Below, piece after piece: positions 27,401 through 36,167 of a DNA stretch of 64,000 nucleotides. Below the pieces are notes generated by a model. The model was not told where the DNA came from. It did no database searches and saw only the letters and a list, made by a program, of their open reading frames with translations. The translations under genes and the position numbers were made by a program. Position 1 is the first letter of the stretch, and each line of letters begins with the position of its first letter. This DNA is from Cytobacillus depressus (GTDB lineage: Bacteria; Bacillota; Bacilli; Bacillales; Cytobacillaceae). The DNA is taken from contig NZ_WBOS01000007.1 of the NCBI RefSeq assembly GCF_008923245.1, positions 62,001 to 126,000 of the forward strand. The letters are read 5' to 3'.

Positions 27401-29769
27401 AATTGGGCAACGATATCATCATAAGTTAACACCCATGCATAATATTGTTGTAAATCCTGATAAATTCCGCCATTTTGTTTACGATCGATAAAGTTTTCAG
27501 TTCCAAAAACATTAGAATGCCCCCATGTAGTGGAAGTCATTTCGAATGCTGGGAAAACAACAAACTCTTCGTTTTTCGTGTAATCTTTCGCTAATTGCTT
27601 CGTTAATTCCCAATCTTTTCCGCCTTTACGCTCCTGCATGCCATTGTGATCAACAGAGTCTTGGCCAACTAATTCAGCATCAATGTCATGGGAATGATCT
27701 GAGAACGCAAACCAATCATAATCATGTTGAATCGCTGCCTTGAGCGCGTCTTCCGGCTCACCTACCGCATCATGGGAAATCCTTGTATGGTTATGTGTTG
27801 TACCAAGATAATGGTTTCCACCTTTAAATCTCTCCTGAACTTCAAACGTCCAAGTATGGTTTGAACGGTTTCCAAGCTTGTCTGCAGCTTCAACCGTTAC
27901 TGTATGAGGACCCATGCTTAGGTCATCATTTGGAGTAAGAGCAAGCTTAATTTCCCCATTAGAAATTTCAGCCTTTTTCGTAAAATCAGATCCATCGATT
28001 TTCATCGATACTTTTGAAAGATCTACTCCGTATGGATCAGACATTTTCACAGAAATGACCGGGTGTTGTGTATCGATCTTTCCTTGGGGCTGTTCATCGT
28101 AGAATGCCGGTCCGGTCTGTTTCGTTACAACTGCTACATCAAATGGCTTTTCAGCCGTTCCGACTGATTTCGTTTTACTGCCAGACTTCGCTTCAATATA
28201 GTATTGGAAATGTGCAGGCACATCTTTTTCCGCTATTTTTCCATTGAAGCTAATCTCGTCTTTAATCATCTCGATTGCCTGATAGTCTGTTTTTTGGCTA
28301 TCTTTGTAAAAAAGAGTAACTGAATCAGCATATTTAGCGATGGCCGTGAAAGGAACGTCCATTCCTGGGTATGTTTCAGAAATCGGCTCGTGGCTTAAGG
28401 CTAACTCTCCCTTAATGTCATCGGCGCTTCTTAGCATTAAATAATATCCGTTCGTATAAGGTGCAACGGATTTCGATTGACCTGCAATTCCTACAAAAGT
28501 ATAGGTATCATTTACTTCAAGGACACTTGCAACATCAATGCCTGTCATGCCTAAAATTTTGACAATCGCTGTATGTTCCCCATCCGCAACAGTAATGTTT
28601 AGGTCATTACCATTGGAAGGGATATTGCTTACTTGACCTGTAAAAGAAATAAGTTTTCCTTCTAGAGGTTCAGCTGTGTCATAGCTGCCTAAATCTGAAA
28701 TGTTCATTTCCTCTGGGCTAAGCACATTTCCTGTTTCAAGGTCTTCCATGCTTTCCAGAACGAATTGTGTCATACCTTTGTTAAAGGCTACATGCCCAGT
28801 CACTTTTAATTTTTGACCCTCTATTATTGATAAAGATGGAGCATTCGCACTTATGACATTGATTCCGCTAGTAGAATCTTGGATGAAGAAGCTCGTTTTT
28901 TCCGTTCCTAGTTTAACGGCGGTTACAATACCTTCAATCGTAGCTTTATTCCCAAGAGTCGTTGGGATTCCATCGTTATCATTTGCACGTAAATCAGCAA
29001 TATTTTTTGCACCTAAGTCAACGTGGCCAGAACCCAGCTGATAGGAGGAATTTCTTGGAAATGCACTTGCTGTAGCAAAATCATCTAAGTTGCTAGAAGA
29101 ACTAAATCCATTCCCGTCACCTAAAACACTCGGATCTAACCCTGTATTTGTTTTGCGGGCGAACGTTCTTGATGCAGGTAAATTTGCGGGTTTACCTATA
29201 TAATCAGAAGCCGTCCCGTAACCGACAAAATCAACAACGCTCGGATCTGCACTGCCTGTAATACTGTTTGCTTTTTGGTTTGATAATGCAATTTTTCCGC
29301 CTGTTGTTGCACTGAAGTTAAATGAGCCTGGGCCAGCTGATTTATCATCCGGCGTTGGCAGAGGTTTTCCATTTGTAGGCTCTACAGGCGGGTTAGCATT
29401 AGAACCTGCTTGAATAAGATAATATCCTTTTGCTTTAATTACGCCTGTTAAAATGATTTTTTGTGAATAAGCAGACGTCGCTCCCGCCGCAGCATATTGA
29501 AGCGACCAATCCTTTAAATCAATATCTTCGTCAGTCGGATTATAGAGCTCAACGAATTTATAAAGATATTCATTCGGCCCGCTGCCTCCGTATCCGTAAA
29601 CTTGACTGATAACCACATGATCTGCCGCTCCACCCTGCGGTGAAGTAACAGCCGCCTCAGCTTTAGGCACATTTGTCATCAAATTCGATGGCACGACAAG
29701 TGTAAACAACATAAGTAACGTTAAGGCAATGCTGAACCACTTCTTATGCCTGCGATTAAAATTATGCAT
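24409..29769 (-). CDS. Secreted multidomain CehA/McbA-type PHP metallohydrolase with lamin-tail and OB-fold domains
   Basis: 1786 residues, the largest gene here. A signal peptide (to about residue 39, AEA) is followed by a lamin-tail-like domain (about 50-250; VVISQVYGYGG, YKFVELYNP), two OB-fold-like segments (about 270-350 and 370-450), an Ig-like region (560-645) and a PHP phosphoesterase domain (about 650-870). The PHP domain shows HNH at 659-661, SDHSHD at 690-695, His751, NHP at 791-793 and GEDNH at 850-854. A DUF4350-like region (1100-1370) and two more OB-fold-like repeats follow (from about 1375 and 1465). The C-terminal region ends NQDTKKNK; I see no LPXTG or SLH anchor. Such proteins are probably extracellular phosphoesterases or nucleases. 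AAGGAGTGG precedes the ATG. Confidence 0.75.
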   Translation of the reverse strand: MHNFNRRHKKWFSIALTLLMLFTLVVPSNLMTNVPKAEAAVTSPQGGAADHVVISQVYGYGGSGPNEYLYKFVELYNPTDEDIDLKDWSLQYAAAGATSAYSQKIILTGVIKAKGYYLIQAGSNANPPVEPTNGKPLPTPDDKSAGPGSFNFSATTGGKIALSNQKANSITGSADPSVVDFVGYGTASDYIGKPANLPASRTFARKTNTGLDPSVLGDGNGFSSSSNLDDFATASAFPRNSSYQLGSGHVDLGAKNIADLRANDNDGIPTTLGNKATIEGIVTAVKLGTEKTSFFIQDSTSGINVISANAPSLSIIEGQKLKVTGHVAFNKGMTQFVLESMEDLETGNVLSPEEMNISDLGSYDTAEPLEGKLISFTGQVSNIPSNGNDLNITVADGEHTAIVKILGMTGIDVASVLEVNDTYTFVGIAGQSKSVAPYTNGYYLMLRSADDIKGELALSHEPISETYPGMDVPFTAIAKYADSVTLFYKDSQKTDYQAIEMIKDEISFNGKIAEKDVPAHFQYYIEAKSGSKTKSVGTAEKPFDVAVVTKQTGPAFYDEQPQGKIDTQHPVISVKMSDPYGVDLSKVSMKIDGSDFTKKAEISNGEIKLALTPNDDLSMGPHTVTVEAADKLGNRSNHTWTFEVQERFKGGNHYLGTTHNHTRISHDAVGEPEDALKAAIQHDYDWFAFSDHSHDIDAELVGQDSVDHNGMQERKGGKDWELTKQLAKDYTKNEEFVVFPAFEMTSTTWGHSNVFGTENFIDRKQNGGIYQDLQQYYAWVLTYDDIVAQFNHPAMSKDAFDNFIPYDKNLDKLFTMLEVGNGSGKYSYVNTENKFFNALDLGWHVAPTYGEDNHDATWGQTNKRTVIVANDLSQDSLLDAMKKMRVYFTEDKDFNMDVLASGFYMGSTTDTKQLNFDIKGTSPNRNISKVEIVTNGATVVKTITPNSKELDWKPEPINVVGGQQWYVVRVTLDNGDRAYSAPIWSPEEDLSVKVSNVESVDGAIIANSSAKLKAGISNLGVKNVGNLVAHFYYDNVDQAHFIGDASIEALGANSSTSVNMTWSNPVAGEHNIIVVLEAKDGNDLGENQYVKAFKIKEALNIKVMIDASRKNENSSTDAGTYKDNMKEITTKLRQEAYTLAENLGTITAETLKDVKVFIITHPETVYSDSEIKVIHDFVHAGGSLLVAGKSNYKVNQSPNSLLHGIGSSLLINNDGVFDESKSGNFWANPLTSNFAVRAHPKPMLNDYRLDFVTKVDYYSGASLAQNDGNGNKIPLTDKNENVTILISGNETTFQDNLKPDAAIYNSYKAGAQPGDEVKGGTSIPLAAAEQVGKGRIFVTAMNIFNDKQMDQSFEPKGNVPLAFNIVNWLANREVTKVTKIGDARLLPEDKEVVVQGKVTSAAGVFFDAFYVQDETGGIMAFNEVPDNSLKEGDIVRVYGHIKTFENNLEVEFGNFNESVVKISSGEPLQPKVMTTKEATDDRNQGQLIKVKGKVKDNSNAETDSPSYIINDGSGDVLVFVDGYIINQTGPIPKLKVGETLEAVGYTAKTGSGPQIRVGNTKLMQKLADVIDEDPGIPDDNIDNEEMKPVTITPEQLSKGNKGKVSVEVPNHTSEILLPYNTIDSLGKNDLEVKTDLLTMKVPQKMLKEMTNKLSTKELKDSTISLKMKRLSTSEENDLISSMKSISQSEIKQMSKVYDFALSITTKSGKNEVFTTFNHPITIELTVDPNTNPKSAVLYNISADGKHTYEPIAGKIVNGKMVAEIGQYGKYVVLDQKIVNQDTKKNK

Positions 29770-30423
29770 GTAATCATTCCACTCCTTGTATTAAGTATAA
29801 AATTCATCATAAAAGGGTAATTCTGAAAATTAAAAATAATTTTTGCAAAATAGCAATTCCTTCTTTCAAAACGTCTTACATAAAAATTTTGGATAGACCT
29901 ACATATGCATCAGCTCCTTTCCGTGTTTGAAGAACCGATTTTGATAGAACAGTATTCTGGTTAATGATTTGATAATAAAAAATTGAAAACGAATCTTTCG
30001 TATCTATCATTTTGTTAGTTTAATATATTCATTCCTCCATATTTTCTTAAATTAGTTCGGAGAATTTGATGGTTCGATAAAGAAGAAATATTTATTATGT
30101 ATGTGAGGCTATTAATTCGCTATATCCTCCTTTATTAACCTCTTTTTTAGTATAGTAGAATATTATTAATTCTGTATTACGGATCCATACATAATATTAA
30201 GATTTTATTAATTTTCTGTAATCCTACAAAATCCCTAAATAAAATATCAATTATTTTACAGATAATGACTTAAAAGGAATCCTTTTATCTTAGTAAAACT
30301 GTATTGTTAGTAAATTATAGGAAAATAGTAAGTGTTGAAAAAAATGTTGGATTTATGACATACACAGGGCACATTTCCTTAATGAATAAATCTCACCAGT
30401 ATTTACTCATACCGATTAACGAA
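29770..30423. other. Long AT-rich intergenic region
   Basis: With the terminator and its flanks the gap to the nrnB stop is about 830 bp. It should hold the promoter of the large PHP protein gene. I found no ORF with a ribosome binding site, no Zur or Fur box and no clear PhoP direct repeats. Very AT-rich; some may be degraded coding DNA. Confidence 0.5.
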
Positions 30424-30474
30424 TAAAAAAAGTAACTACCCAAATCACGCATAAAGCGAGGAAGGGTAGTTACT
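30424..30474 (-). terminator. Intrinsic terminator downstream of nrnB
   Basis: AGTAACTACCC and GGGTAGTTACT form a perfect 11-bp stem; on the minus strand a run of seven T follows. It lies about 130 bp past the nrnB stop. Confidence 0.8.
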
Positions 30475-30561
30475 CCTTTTGGATATCGATGAATAATAAA
30501 TAGTCTTGTTCAGTGATCTACTAATACATTCTGCTCTCGCTTCGCACTTTGTGAAACAAAA

Positions 30562-30605
30562 CTGTGTATCAAGAATGTTCGGTTGAATCCAATACCACCA
30601 AATCA
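30562..30605. repeat. Imperfect direct repeat flanking nrnB, left copy
   Basis: About 44 bp that aligns with 31929-31973. Shared blocks are GTATCAAGAAT and CACCAAATCA with a CGG-TGA core between. It ends at the nrnB stop codon. Function unknown. Confidence 0.45.
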
Positions 30606-31787
30606 TTTTTTTGCGTTTTTTACTTCCTTTATCAAGTGCTCAACAAATGTATCATCTCTTACTAGCCAAGCTGCAAACTTTCTTTTCAAAAAGTTTTCTG
30701 CCTCTTTATAGGTAGAGTAGCTTTCATTCAGCTTAGTTTTATTCCTTTCAATACTCCAAGTTTCATCGCTGTTTCGTATAACCAGGAATAAATCTTCATT
30801 TCGATTTTTATAAAGGGTTCCAAAAGATGTTCCTTTCACATTATAACGATTGTGCTTCGCATCTTCTCTTAACGGCTCTAAATGGAATGTTTCTTTCACG
30901 TAATGGCGGTAAGCTTGGTCTGTTAAACTGCAGCCTGATGCCTTCGCATGCCCGCCTCCCCCGTAATGGCTAGCTACTTCAGACACATCAACGTGATCGT
31001 GAATGGTTCGAAATCCAAGACGTTTTCCACCGATATTTAGGATGGCAATATAATCTAGATGTGGATATTCTTTCCCTAATTCATTCCCAAGCTCGGAATG
31101 ATAAGATTCTGCATAAACAATGCCCGCGAAGAATTTCCCAATTTGAGTTTGTACTAATTCCCGCCTTTTCCGGCGTATGTAGCGTTCGATTTTTTCTTCT
31201 TCCATATCAAGAATTCTTTGTTCAAACTCATCGAAATAAAAATGGTCACTCGTTTTAAGCCTGCTAATCATCTTCTCTTCGAATCCCTCAATCGAAACGA
31301 GAAAAAAGAGTGCATTTAGTCGCTGTGCCTGTTGGTTGTTATTTTTCTCCCATTCCCACGTATCGTATTGGCGGACAAGCTCAACAAACTCGGCAATCGC
31401 CTCTGATGGTTGAAGGAACTCGTTTGAAACAAGATATTCATAAAGCAGACTTGTCGCTGATGTTAATCTACCCTTATCATCTTCGACTAAAACTTGTCCC
31501 CATTCATACTCATTGTAATGGAGAGATGTTTTATGATGATCAAGCAGTTGGACTTTCCCCCCTGCTTGATAAAACGCTTCAATTCTTTGTTCATTTTCTT
31601 GATTGACCGATAAATCGGTAATGATTAAAAAGGTTTCCTTGCTTTCATTTTCAAAAAACCATTCCACTTCACGGTCAAGTCCAGAAACGGAATTGTAGCG
31701 GACCTTTACGTCTTTATCAAACGTAAGCTTTGCTAAAATTCCACAGCCAACTCCGTCCAAATCATTATGTGATAATAGTTTGTACAT
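30603..31787 (-). CDS. nrnB: DHH-family oligoribonuclease NrnB
   Basis: 394-residue DHH/DHHA1 phosphoesterase that matches B. subtilis NrnB (YngD) closely in order and length. It should degrade short RNA oligomers (nanoRNA) and possibly cyclic-dinucleotide products, Mn2+-dependent. The N-terminal SHNDLDG (6-12), TDLSVN and LLDHHKT (DHH 83-85) are metal ligands; the C-terminal DHHA1 motif is GGGGHAKASG. The ATG at 31787 has GAGGTG 6 nt upstream; an in-frame GTG lies within that site. Monocistronic. Confidence 0.9.
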   Translation of the reverse strand: MYKLLSHNDLDGVGCGILAKLTFDKDVKVRYNSVSGLDREVEWFFENESKETFLIITDLSVNQENEQRIEAFYQAGGKVQLLDHHKTSLHYNEYEWGQVLVEDDKGRLTSATSLLYEYLVSNEFLQPSEAIAEFVELVRQYDTWEWEKNNNQQAQRLNALFFLVSIEGFEEKMISRLKTSDHFYFDEFEQRILDMEEEKIERYIRRKRRELVQTQIGKFFAGIVYAESYHSELGNELGKEYPHLDYIAILNIGGKRLGFRTIHDHVDVSEVASHYGGGGHAKASGCSLTDQAYRHYVKETFHLEPLREDAKHNRYNVKGTSFGTLYKNRNEDLFLVIRNSDETWSIERNKTKLNESYSTYKEAENFLKRKFAAWLVRDDTFVEHLIKEVKNAKK

Positions 31788-31928
31788 GATATTCACCTCA
31801 GTCCACAGGATTCAAAGTCTTTCCCGCTGATGGATAACCTCCAAAGAAAATTTCCTATTTGATTATTATTTGTAAATAACCAATTATTATGACAAAAACT
31901 AAGGTAACTGTTTAATTGTATTCACACT

Positions 31929-31973
31929 CTGTTGTATCAAGAATATCCGGGTGATGCCTGTCTCACCAAATCA
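31929..31973. repeat. Imperfect direct repeat flanking nrnB, right copy
   Basis: Partner of 30562-30605, same orientation, roughly three quarters identical by eye. The two bracket nrnB. Right copy lies next to the zagA terminator. Confidence 0.45.
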
Positions 31974-31975
31974 GC

Positions 31976-32010
31976 TTAAAAAACCCCGTTCAATTTTTTG
32001 AACGGGGTTT
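31976..32010 (-). terminator. Intrinsic terminator of zagA
   Basis: AAACCCCGTTCAA and its complement form a perfect stem around a short AT loop; T6 follows on the minus strand, 12 bp past the stop. Confidence 0.9.
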
Positions 32011-32021
32011 GGCTTCTCAAT

Positions 32022-33218
32022 TTACCTCGGAGACAACTCCCAGCGGAAGGGATCTTTCAGTTTGCTCCATTCATCATTAAATTCTTCGATAGTAAGCAAG
32101 CATGCATCCAATTCCTTCGTAATTAACTCTACATTTAAATCAATACCAATGAATACAAGTTTCGTATGGCGGTCACCAAATTCTTCATCCCATGCATCAT
32201 GAAGCTGAGGATTTTGCTGCAAGATTTCTTGCTGCTGCTTTTCTGAAAGTGAAGCCACCCAATAGGATATAGGTTCAATGTTTACTGATGGACCCGCCTG
32301 CGATAAAAGCAAGGCTATATTATTTCTACTAGCGCACCAGGCAATCCCTTTGGCCCGGACAATTTGCAGAGGCATTTCATCGCACCAATTATTGAAACGC
32401 TCGGAATGAAACGGCATTTTTCTTGAATAGACAAATGAAGAGATTCCGTATTCTTCTGTTTCTGGAGTGTGATCAGTCGGTCCGATGGTCAGCTCTTTTA
32501 GCCAGCCGGCCGATTGACTTGCCTTATCGAAGTCAAATAAATTGGTATTTAAGATTTCCTTTGGATCTACTATACTTTTAACAGCCCTAATGATCTTGGC
32601 AACAGGCTGAAGTGATCTTATAACCTTTTCCAGTTTCTCTAAATCTTCATCTGCCACTAAATCGCACTTATTTAAGACTAATACATCACAAAATTCAATT
32701 TGATCGATTAATAAATCGGCAATATTGCGAATGTCGTTTTCTCCGACGGCTTCTTTACGATCAAGCAATGAATCGCCCGACTCGAAATCATGCCAAAAAC
32801 GGTTCGCATCGACTACGGTCACCATTGTGTCCAACTTACAAAACCTTGATAAGTCAATTCCCATTTCTTCATCAATATAAGAGAATGTTTGAGCAACGGG
32901 TACAGGCTCACTAATGCCCGACGACTCGATTAAAATGTAATCAATATCTCCTTGTTTCGCCAGTCTTTCAACTTCAATCAGTAAATCTTCTCGTAAAGTG
33001 CAGCAAATACAGCCATTGGACATTTCAACCAGCTTCTCATCGGTCCGGGAAAAACCGCCTTGTTTTTGAACTAGTTCACTATCAATATTTACTTCGCTCA
33101 TATCATTGACTATAACAGCCACCTTTAGGCCTTCGCGATTCTGTAAAATATGATTCAATAAAGTTGTTTTACCTGCACCCAAATAACCGCTTAAAACTGT
33201 CACTGGAATCTTTTTCAT
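32022..33218 (-). CDS. zagA: COG0523/G3E GTPase zinc metallochaperone, ZagA (YciC)-like
   Basis: 398-residue CobW-family GTPase, the length of B. subtilis YciC/ZagA. Walker A is [10 protein letters not shown] (11-20), the zinc-binding CxCC is in NGCICC (C70, C72, C73), then [11 protein letters not shown] and the NKCD guanine motif. The C-terminal CobW domain includes RAKGIAW. The protein delivers zinc to client enzymes under zinc starvation. The ATG at 33218 has AAAGG 9 nt upstream. It is the last gene of the operon behind a Zur box at 35259, as expected for the family. Confidence 0.85.
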   Translation of the reverse strand: MKKIPVTVLSGYLGAGKTTLLNHILQNREGLKVAVIVNDMSEVNIDSELVQKQGGFSRTDEKLVEMSNGCICCTLREDLLIEVERLAKQGDIDYILIESSGISEPVPVAQTFSYIDEEMGIDLSRFCKLDTMVTVVDANRFWHDFESGDSLLDRKEAVGENDIRNIADLLIDQIEFCDVLVLNKCDLVADEDLEKLEKVIRSLQPVAKIIRAVKSIVDPKEILNTNLFDFDKASQSAGWLKELTIGPTDHTPETEEYGISSFVYSRKMPFHSERFNNWCDEMPLQIVRAKGIAWCASRNNIALLLSQAGPSVNIEPISYWVASLSEKQQQEILQQNPQLHDAWDEEFGDRHTKLVFIGIDLNVELITKELDACLLTIEEFNDEWSKLKDPFRWELSPR

Positions 33219-33262
33219 TTTAACCAACCTTTCATATTTAAAAATTTTAAAACATATTGCCT

Positions 33263-34438
33263 TTATGAGTACTTCACGATCCGTTCAGCCGCTTGTCTGG
33301 CTCCAGAAATATTACGTGCAATTGGACCCATTTCAAGCTCCGCTAAAGCTCCGGTTACATATAAATCCGGACCCCATTGTAAGGCTTTCGTTACTATGGG
33401 ATATCCGCATTCAGCACAAGGCAATTCCATCGTTTCAATCATCGGCTTAATCCATTCACCGCCAGGGAGGCTTGATAAATATCCAGTGGCCAGCAATACA
33501 GTACCAGTTTTTGCAATGATTTTGCCATCATAGTCGAATAGTTGAACGTCGCTATTTTTAACTTCACATCGAGCGACCTCACCCTCTATAACAGCTAGAG
33601 ATTCACTTTTAACCCTGTTTATCAGCTTGATGTATAAGTCATGAGGAATGGAGCCTCTATGTCTGGCATTTAATATGTCCTCTCTCCTTTTTACAAAACT
33701 GCTTTCATTTCGGTATGCGTTCTGTCGTTTTGGACCCAACCAGCCTGGGTCGCTATCAAAATCATGGATTCTAAATGGGTGCCTTTTCAACAATGTAACT
33801 TGACTTGGATACAATTCACTTAACCTAAGTGCCAAATGAATGGATGTGATTCCTCCCCCTACGATTGTTATAGGAGTCTTCATTGCATCAAATTCGGGCA
33901 TCGTTTCGTCAAAAATGTGATAGATACGTCCTAAAGATTGGCTGTCAAGATCGATTGCCCAATCTGGTATATTAAGCTGTTCGCCGATGCCAATGGCCAA
34001 GACAAGCTTTTTGCTTTGTATTTCACGGCCGTTTTTCAAATGTACCTTCCAACCCTCATTTGTTTTTAATGCCCCCTGCACATCTCCTTGAACCCATGTT
34101 TCTTTTATCGAAAGATCATTTACAAGATGCTCACAGTGATCATTAAACATTTCTAGGGATGGACGCTTATACGGACCATAAAAGGCCGTCCTTTTGTGAT
34201 AGTAGCCCTTTTTACAAAATGATTGGAGACTAAATGGATCAACATCCAAATGATGAACAGATGGAGAACGTAAATATGGCATAGAGATCATCTTTGTGTT
34301 TCTCTTCCAATTTGCTAATGGTTCATGATTACGGTCGATGATCGCTAGTGTATCTACTTTTTCTTTTCCCGTTTTCAACAAATAGACAGCTAAAGTTACT
34401 CCTTGAATCCCCCCGCCAATAATCACCCACTCATACAT
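33263..34438 (-). CDS. FAD/NAD(P)-binding oxidoreductase (lysine/ornithine monooxygenase-like) of the Zur operon
   Basis: 391-residue flavoprotein with two dinucleotide motifs: [12 protein letters not shown] near the N-terminus and [17 protein letters not shown] at about residue 190. [12 protein letters not shown] precedes a Cys pair CAECGYP. It resembles the SidA/PvdA-like flavoproteins annotated as FAD/NAD(P)-binding, sometimes found in Zur regulons. The reaction is unknown; making or reducing a metal-binding metabolite is one guess. The ATG at 34438 has GAGAGGTG upstream. It is 44 bp before zagA. Confidence 0.65.
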   Translation of the reverse strand: MYEWVIIGGGIQGVTLAVYLLKTGKEKVDTLAIIDRNHEPLANWKRNTKMISMPYLRSPSVHHLDVDPFSLQSFCKKGYYHKRTAFYGPYKRPSLEMFNDHCEHLVNDLSIKETWVQGDVQGALKTNEGWKVHLKNGREIQSKKLVLAIGIGEQLNIPDWAIDLDSQSLGRIYHIFDETMPEFDAMKTPITIVGGGITSIHLALRLSELYPSQVTLLKRHPFRIHDFDSDPGWLGPKRQNAYRNESSFVKRREDILNARHRGSIPHDLYIKLINRVKSESLAVIEGEVARCEVKNSDVQLFDYDGKIIAKTGTVLLATGYLSSLPGGEWIKPMIETMELPCAECGYPIVTKALQWGPDLYVTGALAELEMGPIARNISGARQAAERIVKYS

Positions 34439-34515
34439 TAAAAACACCTCTCGTAAATCGTGATGTACATATAAATCTCATCATAAATTGTTTTTCTGGC
34501 TAATCGCGGAATAGG

Positions 34516-34902
34516 TTATGAAACAAAAATGAAAGACCACTGGTTATCATTACATCCATACGTCTTTCTCATCTTCTCCGTGCAATCAATCCATTTCATT
34601 CGATTACATTTTTCATTTATCACCCGATCAATATCATCTTGTGCCTCATCCATTACATTTTTAATGGATAGAATATCGAGTGAAAAATAGTCCGCTGCAG
34701 CTTTATATGGGGAATTTTCACTCATAAGCTGAATAAATTCCTTTTCATTTAGGGAGATGATTTCCAATTGATTTTCCTTATTCTCTATAAATTGATAGAT
34801 TTCCCGCTTCTTATCCGATAGGTTCGAAACAGCGTAACGATGAAAAAATTCAAATAAAATAGGATTAATTGGTTCTATGCTACTCGCCTCCAGATTTTCC
34901 AT
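34516..34902 (-). CDS. Hypothetical protein in the Zur operon
   Basis: 128 residues, acidic, predicted mostly helical and soluble. Not recognised. Cys residues lie in EKCNRMKWIDCTEKMRKTYGC, three Cys in about 22 residues, which could hold a metal, but the spacing is not a standard site. It lies between rpsN2 and the flavoprotein on the same strand (53 bp and 77 bp gaps), so it is probably part of the zinc-starvation response. Confidence 0.55.
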   Translation of the reverse strand: MENLEASSIEPINPILFEFFHRYAVSNLSDKKREIYQFIENKENQLEIISLNEKEFIQLMSENSPYKAAADYFSLDILSIKNVMDEAQDDIDRVINEKCNRMKWIDCTEKMRKTYGCNDNQWSFIFVS

Positions 34903-34955
34903 GGGATGCTTCAGCCGCCAAATTCCTTTATCTGGCGAATGAGCGAGTATAGATT

Positions 34956-35225
34956 CTACCAGCTTGCCTTTTTCACTCCAGGAATTTGTCCTTTATGAGC
35001 GTATTCCCTAAAAGCAATCCGGGACATTTTGAACTTTCTTAAATAGCCTCTTGGTCTTCCTGTCACTTCACATCTGTTCTTTAAACGGGTCGGAGATGAA
35101 TCTCTTGGAAGCTTCCAAAGGGCTTCATAGTCGCCTTTTTCTTTTAGTTCCATACGAAGGGCCGCATACTTCTCAACCATTGCCTGACGCTGCTGTTCTT
35201 TTGCTACTTTCGATTTTTTTGCCAT
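34956..35225 (-). CDS. rpsN2: Alternative (zinc-independent) 30S ribosomal protein S14
   Basis: 89-residue S14 of the long C-minus type. It ends with the conserved tail [31 protein letters not shown] region (from about residue 63) but lacks the CxxC pairs of zinc-ribbon S14. In Bacillus this paralogue (YhzA) replaces zinc S14 under zinc limitation and is derepressed by loss of Zur. The ATG at 35225 has AGGAGG 8 nt upstream; an in-frame ATG two codons earlier is too close. A Zur box lies 34 bp upstream. Confidence 0.95.
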   Translation of the reverse strand: MAKKSKVAKEQQRQAMVEKYAALRMELKEKGDYEALWKLPRDSSPTRLKNRCEVTGRPRGYLRKFKMSRIAFREYAHKGQIPGVKKASW

Positions 35226-35258
35226 TTCCATTTCCTCCTAGTATAACTTATTCGTCAC

Positions 35259-35279
35259 AAAACGTAATCATTACGATTT
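35259..35279 (-). promoter_or_regulatory. Zur box of the rpsN2-zagA operon
   Basis: CGTAATCATTACG is a perfect 6-1-6 core with A/T-rich flanks (AAAA and ATTT), matching the Bacillus Zur operator TCGTAATNATTACGA at all but one position. It lies 34-54 bp before the rpsN2 start. Confidence 0.85.
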
Positions 35280-35344
35280 GTATCCTAAAAAAATATCCAA
35301 CATTTCACTTAAGATCAGGTAAAAATTCTTTGTCAAATTATTAT

Positions 35345-35365
35345 AAATCGTAATGATTATTATTT
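35345..35365. promoter_or_regulatory. Second Zur-like box
   Basis: AAATCGTAATGATTATTATTT: a full left half-site TCGTAAT and a degenerate right half ATTATTA. It lies 120-140 bp upstream of rpsN2 and 58 bp before the truncated DUF805 gene, so it may once have served that gene or may reinforce the first box. Confidence 0.65.
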
Positions 35366-35422
35366 GCAAGCTATAAATTATTTTTCCAATAAACAATTTC
35401 ATAGCAAATCTTTTACTAAAAA

Positions 35423-35590
35423 ATGTTAATAGCCGTTGCTCGTAGACTGCATGATATCGGAAAGAGTGGATGGTGGCATTTAATTGGCTTGATTCCGCTT
35501 GTTGGTCTCATTATTTTAATTATCTTATTTTGTCAAAATAGTGAGCAATACGAAAATAAATATGGACCAAACCCTAAGCTTGAGTACTAA
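35423..35590 (+). pseudogene. C-terminal remnant of a DUF805 membrane protein
   Basis: 55 codons ending in TAA. The reading contains the DUF805 signature VARRLHDIGKSGWW, one membrane segment (LIGLIPLVGLIILIILFC) and a short tail YGPNPKLEY. Whole DUF805 proteins have about 110-130 residues with more membrane segments before this motif. No ribosome binding site precedes the first ATG. The 5' part seems deleted. Confidence 0.7.
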
Positions 35591-35620
35591 TTATTAAACT
35601 AAGTGGATCTTTGAAAGACG

Positions 35621-35704
35621 AGAGGATGACTCATAACCGAAGAATCAGCTCCCCAAACAACAAAATGGTATAGGGGGCTGATCCTTTTGAGTCATTCTCT
35701 TTTT
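35621..35704 (+). terminator. Compound hairpin terminator with AGGATGACTCA arms
   Basis: Outer arms AGAGGATGACTCA / TGAGTCATTCTCT and inner arms ATCAGCTCCCC / GGGGGCTGAT, followed by TTTT. The outer arms match those of 24265-24388. It lies 30 bp after the DUF805 remnant. Confidence 0.7.
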
Positions 35705-35903
35705 CATTTTTTGAAGATTACTTACCTTCAAAACCAATTTTAAAAAATGGGATCGATTCCATCTCATCCTCATTAAATTTCCATTAAAAATGCCTTGACT
35801 TGTCTGCCGTAAAGACTTCTCTATTTCTTGTCACATTATCTCAAATGAATATTAAAATTTTTATTTACAGATGATTTTCATTCTCATATAATAAAATTAT
35901 CAT

Positions 35904-35918
35904 TGATAATCATTATCA
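35904..35918 (+). promoter_or_regulatory. Fur box of the feoAB operon
   Basis: TGATAATCATTATCA is a perfect 7-1-7 Bacillus Fur operator, 16 bp before the feoA start codon. Overlapping ATTATCATTGATAAT just upstream extends the dyad. Confidence 0.9.
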
Positions 35919-35933
35919 TCCGCACAGAGGTGA

Positions 35934-36167
35934 ATGGGTATGTTTTTAAAGGATGTACATATTGGGGGAAAAGTGAGAATTACAACTATGAATCGGATGA
36001 ATGACCTTGTTCAGCGCCGTTTACTAGATCTTGGAATTATGGAGGGGTCTGTTGTGAAAATGAAGCGCATTTTACCATTAGGCGGTCCAGTTGCGATTGA
36101 AACAAAAGGTCAATTAATAGGAATTCGCAGATGCGATGCTAAAAGGATTCAGGTGGAAAGCGTATGA
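35934..36167 (+). CDS. feoA: Ferrous iron transport protein A
   Basis: 77-residue SH3-like small cytoplasmic protein. Seen are RLLDLGIMEGSVVKMKRILPLGGPVAIE and IGIRRCDAKRI, typical of FeoA. It modulates the FeoB GTPase permease. Two possible ATG codons (35934, 35940) follow AGAGG; the first has 4-nt spacing, the second 10. Its stop overlaps the feoB start by 4 bp. Confidence 0.95.
   Translation: MGMFLKDVHIGGKVRITTMNRMNDLVQRRLLDLGIMEGSVVKMKRILPLGGPVAIETKGQLIGIRRCDAKRIQVESV

Noticed and set aside
29770..30300. Zur, Fur or PhoP box in the PHP gene upstream region
   Set aside because: Only weak AT-rich half-sites; none reaches the quality of the boxes at 35259 or 35904.
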